Shown: piece by piece, positions 7,726-8,667 of the stretch
Layout: every line of letters starts with the position of its first letter
How positions within the stretch are numbered: position 1 is the stretch's first letter
NCBI GenBank assembly: GCA_026785745.1
Contig: JAJAZO010000149.1
Span: 1 to 8,667 of the forward strand
Direction: 5' to 3'
DNA from: Chitinophagaceae bacterium
Lineage (GTDB): Bacteria > Bacteroidota > Bacteroidia > Chitinophagales > Chitinophagaceae
Length of the DNA: 8,667 nt
Notes under the pieces: model-generated
What the model was told of the DNA's origin: nothing
Database searches by the model: none
What the model saw: the letters and a program-made list of their open reading frames with translations, nothing else
Position numbers and translations under genes: made by a program

Positions 7726-7748
7726 GGTCAGACCGGGACGGTCAGACC
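7726..7748 (+). repeat. REP hairpin c, just after the transposase stop
   Basis: Arms GGTCAGACCG and CGGTCAGACC flank loop GGA: nine pairs with the A.A mismatch at the fifth position, equal to the sixth position of the two-base-longer hairpins a and b. Compared with the inner 23 nt of hairpin a in the same orientation, only three bases differ: one in the loop, and two that swap a G-C pair for C-G. It begins 7 bp after the transposase stop and lies 34 bp before the next start. Confidence 0.85.
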
Positions 7749-7782
7749 AATCAAACCAAGATAACTTCAAAACCTCATCACC

Positions 7783-8142
7783 ATGGAAGCTACCGTAGTT
7801 GATTTCGCTAAAGACCGTGTTATTTATAATATGACCGGCTGCACCAAAGAAGAACTGGATAATAAATTGAACCTGTTCTTCACTTCCGAAGGTTATACCT
7901 TAAAATCTGCCGAAGGAGAAACACATACTTACACAAAAGGCAACAGGGTACTGCGCCTTTTGTTTGGTGCATTTGTAAAATACCATAAGCAAAGTTTGAT
8001 AGTAAAAAATGAGGGAGAACTTTACTCTGTTATGTTGCACAAAGATTCCACAGGTATGTCTGGCGGACTTATCGGTATGAACCAGGTAAAAAAAGAATTT
8101 GCCCGGCTGGCTGATGCTTTCAAGGATTATTTTGCCAAATAA
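7783..8142 (+). CDS. 119-aa protein of unknown function
   Basis: I do not recognise a named family. The protein is small, soluble-looking and without signal peptide or membrane segment. It begins with a beta-like stretch, then an amphipathic helix (TKEELDNKLNLFFTSEGY, about 21-38), then predicted strands (YTKGNRVLRLLFGAFVKYHK, 50-69; LIVKNEGELYSVMLHKD, 72-88), a glycine-rich turn SGGLIGMNQVKKEF (93-106) and a C-terminal helix. The conserved-looking features are Gly53-Asn-Arg55, the GAFVKY segment and the Gly94-Gly95/Gly98 turn. An alpha+beta sandwich is plausible but is inference. Codon use resembles fadN, so it is probably a resident gene rather than part of the REP cassette. It lies 35 bp before the secreted-protein gene on the same strand and may be co-transcribed with it. 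The ATG at 7783 is the first in frame and fits a normal N-terminus. Confidence 0.8.
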   Translation: MEATVVDFAKDRVIYNMTGCTKEELDNKLNLFFTSEGYTLKSAEGETHTYTKGNRVLRLLFGAFVKYHKQSLIVKNEGELYSVMLHKDSTGMSGGLIGMNQVKKEFARLADAFKDYFAK

Positions 8143-8177
8143 GTCAATTAAGAGTTGAGCATTTAAATAAAATCAGT

Positions 8178-8667
8178 ATGAAAAAGTTTTTCTTGCTTTC
8201 AGTGTTACTTACAACAGCCATTGTTGTTACTGCACAAAAAAATTTATCCGGCTCCTATGGCTATTCATTTGCACCAGAGATCAATAGCCATAATAATAAA
8301 GAAAATGTAGTAGGTCCGTTTGGCAACCTGGTATTGCTTAAAATGGAGGGCAATAAATATCGTTTTTGGCTGGAGGTAACCATTGGTCCCCCCTCTTACA
8401 ACAGGGGTGAGACAGATGGCACCCTGACTTTTACAAATGATACAGCTTCGTTTGACAATACCTACGAGGATTCAGAAAAACCCTGCATTCTTAAATTTAA
8501 AATTACTGGTAACACTATTCATCTTAACAGCATGTCCACTTCTTTTAATTGTGGATTTGGAAATGGGGTTAATGCGGATGGTGATTATGCCCGGTTAAAA
8601 ATACAACCAGTTCTTAATAATGCCTGGTTTAAGGAACTTTACTTTCAATCGCCTGGTATCATTATTA
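8178..8667 (+). CDS. Secreted protein of unknown function, 3' end outside the window
   Basis: The frame opens with ATG at 8178 and stays open for 163 codons to the window edge. The first 19-20 residues (MKKFFLLSVLLTTAIVVTAQ) form a standard Sec signal peptide with cleavage likely after VTA, so the product should be exported to the periplasm or outside. There is no lipobox cysteine. The mature part is beta-rich, opening with SGSYGYSF, and has a segment DGTLTFTNDTASFDN followed by Cys103 (KPCILKFKITG) and Cys125 (NCGFGNGVNADGDY). The two cysteines could form a disulfide. The C-G-F-G-x-G-V-x-A-D-G-x-Y pattern is familiar to me from small secreted proteins of unknown function, but I cannot attach a function. 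It follows the 119-aa gene by 35 bp, so a two-gene unit is possible. Confidence 0.82.
   Translation, partial: MKKFFLLSVLLTTAIVVTAQKNLSGSYGYSFAPEINSHNNKENVVGPFGNLVLLKMEGNKYRFWLEVTIGPPSYNRGETDGTLTFTNDTASFDNTYEDSEKPCILKFKITGNTIHLNSMSTSFNCGFGNGVNADGDYARLKIQPVLNNAWFKELYFQSPGIII

Larger units (their letters stand above)
6994..7748 (+). mobile_element. REP/RAYT cassette (REPtron): HUH transposase with three REP hairpins
   Basis: One Y1 transposase gene (7104-7718) is bracketed by three related hairpins: 6994-7018 and 7071-7095 upstream in opposite orientation, and 7726-7748 downstream in the same orientation as the second. The first two, with a 52-bp spacer, form a BIME-like inverted pair. Known REP-associated tyrosine transposases (RAYTs) sit among REP hairpins and bind or cut them as single strands, which is the arrangement here. 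Unlike an IS, there are no terminal inverted repeats or target duplication that I can see. The cassette lies between fadN and an unrelated small gene. Outer limits are set by the hairpins and may not equal the unit that moved. Confidence 0.8.

Noticed and set aside
8388..8407. CCCCT and AGGGG pairing inside the secreted-protein gene, resembling the C-rich repeat.
   Set aside because: The loop is 8 nt, the TAGCCCCC and AACC flanks are absent and the stem is only 5 bp; it is most likely ordinary coding sequence.
1..8667. CRISPR array, tRNA or rRNA genes, phage defence operon.
   Set aside because: No regularly spaced repeats, no cloverleaf or rRNA-like stretch, and no companion defence genes beside the CHAT protein in the visible part.

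Overview
The window looks like a chromosomal segment of a Bacteroidota bacterium, probably near Chitinophagaceae. This is inferred from the AT-rich coding style, the lack of Shine-Dalgarno sequences before starts, a perfect TAnnTTTG-type -7 box, a secreted protein with the typical ...TAQ signal-peptide end, and family types common in that phylum (TPR/CHAT protein, multi-PAS HisKA_3 kinase). No search could be run, so the taxonomic call is an inference.

Layout: (1) 1-2307 (+), the 3' part of a TPR/CHAT-domain cysteine-peptidase-like protein. (2) 2315-4177 (-), a soluble triple-PAS histidine kinase of the NarX/DesK type that converges on the CHAT gene with only 7 bp between stop codons. (3) 4178-4612, a 435-bp divergent intergenic region with a candidate fadN promoter, two competing hairpins and a C-rich palindromic repeat just before the fadN start. 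(4) 4613-6994 (+), a FadN-type fused 3-hydroxyacyl-CoA dehydrogenase/enoyl-CoA hydratase of fatty-acid beta-oxidation. Its Rossmann-fold region carries, in frame, a second copy of the same C-rich palindrome. (5) 6994-7748, a REP/RAYT cassette: a Y1 HUH transposase gene (7104-7718) bracketed by three related imperfect hairpins. (6) 7783-8142 (+), a 119-aa protein of unknown function. (7) 8178 to the window end (+), a secreted protein of unknown function cut by the edge.

The most interesting signal is the REP/RAYT cassette. Three 23-25-nt hairpins share a loop-proximal GACGG/CCGTC-like core. All keep one mismatch at the same stem position (A.A on one strand, T.T on the other), and they differ by compensatory base-pair swaps. 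Two lie in opposite orientation with a 52-bp spacer, like a BIME, and the third sits 7 bp after the transposase stop. The first hairpin begins on the last base of the fadN stop codon and the second ends 8 bp before the transposase start. The enzyme family is known; this hairpin family and its tight packing against coding ends are what deserve checking.

A second, unrelated repeat family (C-rich arm, four-base loop, G-rich arm) occurs twice within 160 bp, once in the fadN leader and once inside its coding sequence. Two palindromic repeat families therefore meet at a single metabolic gene.
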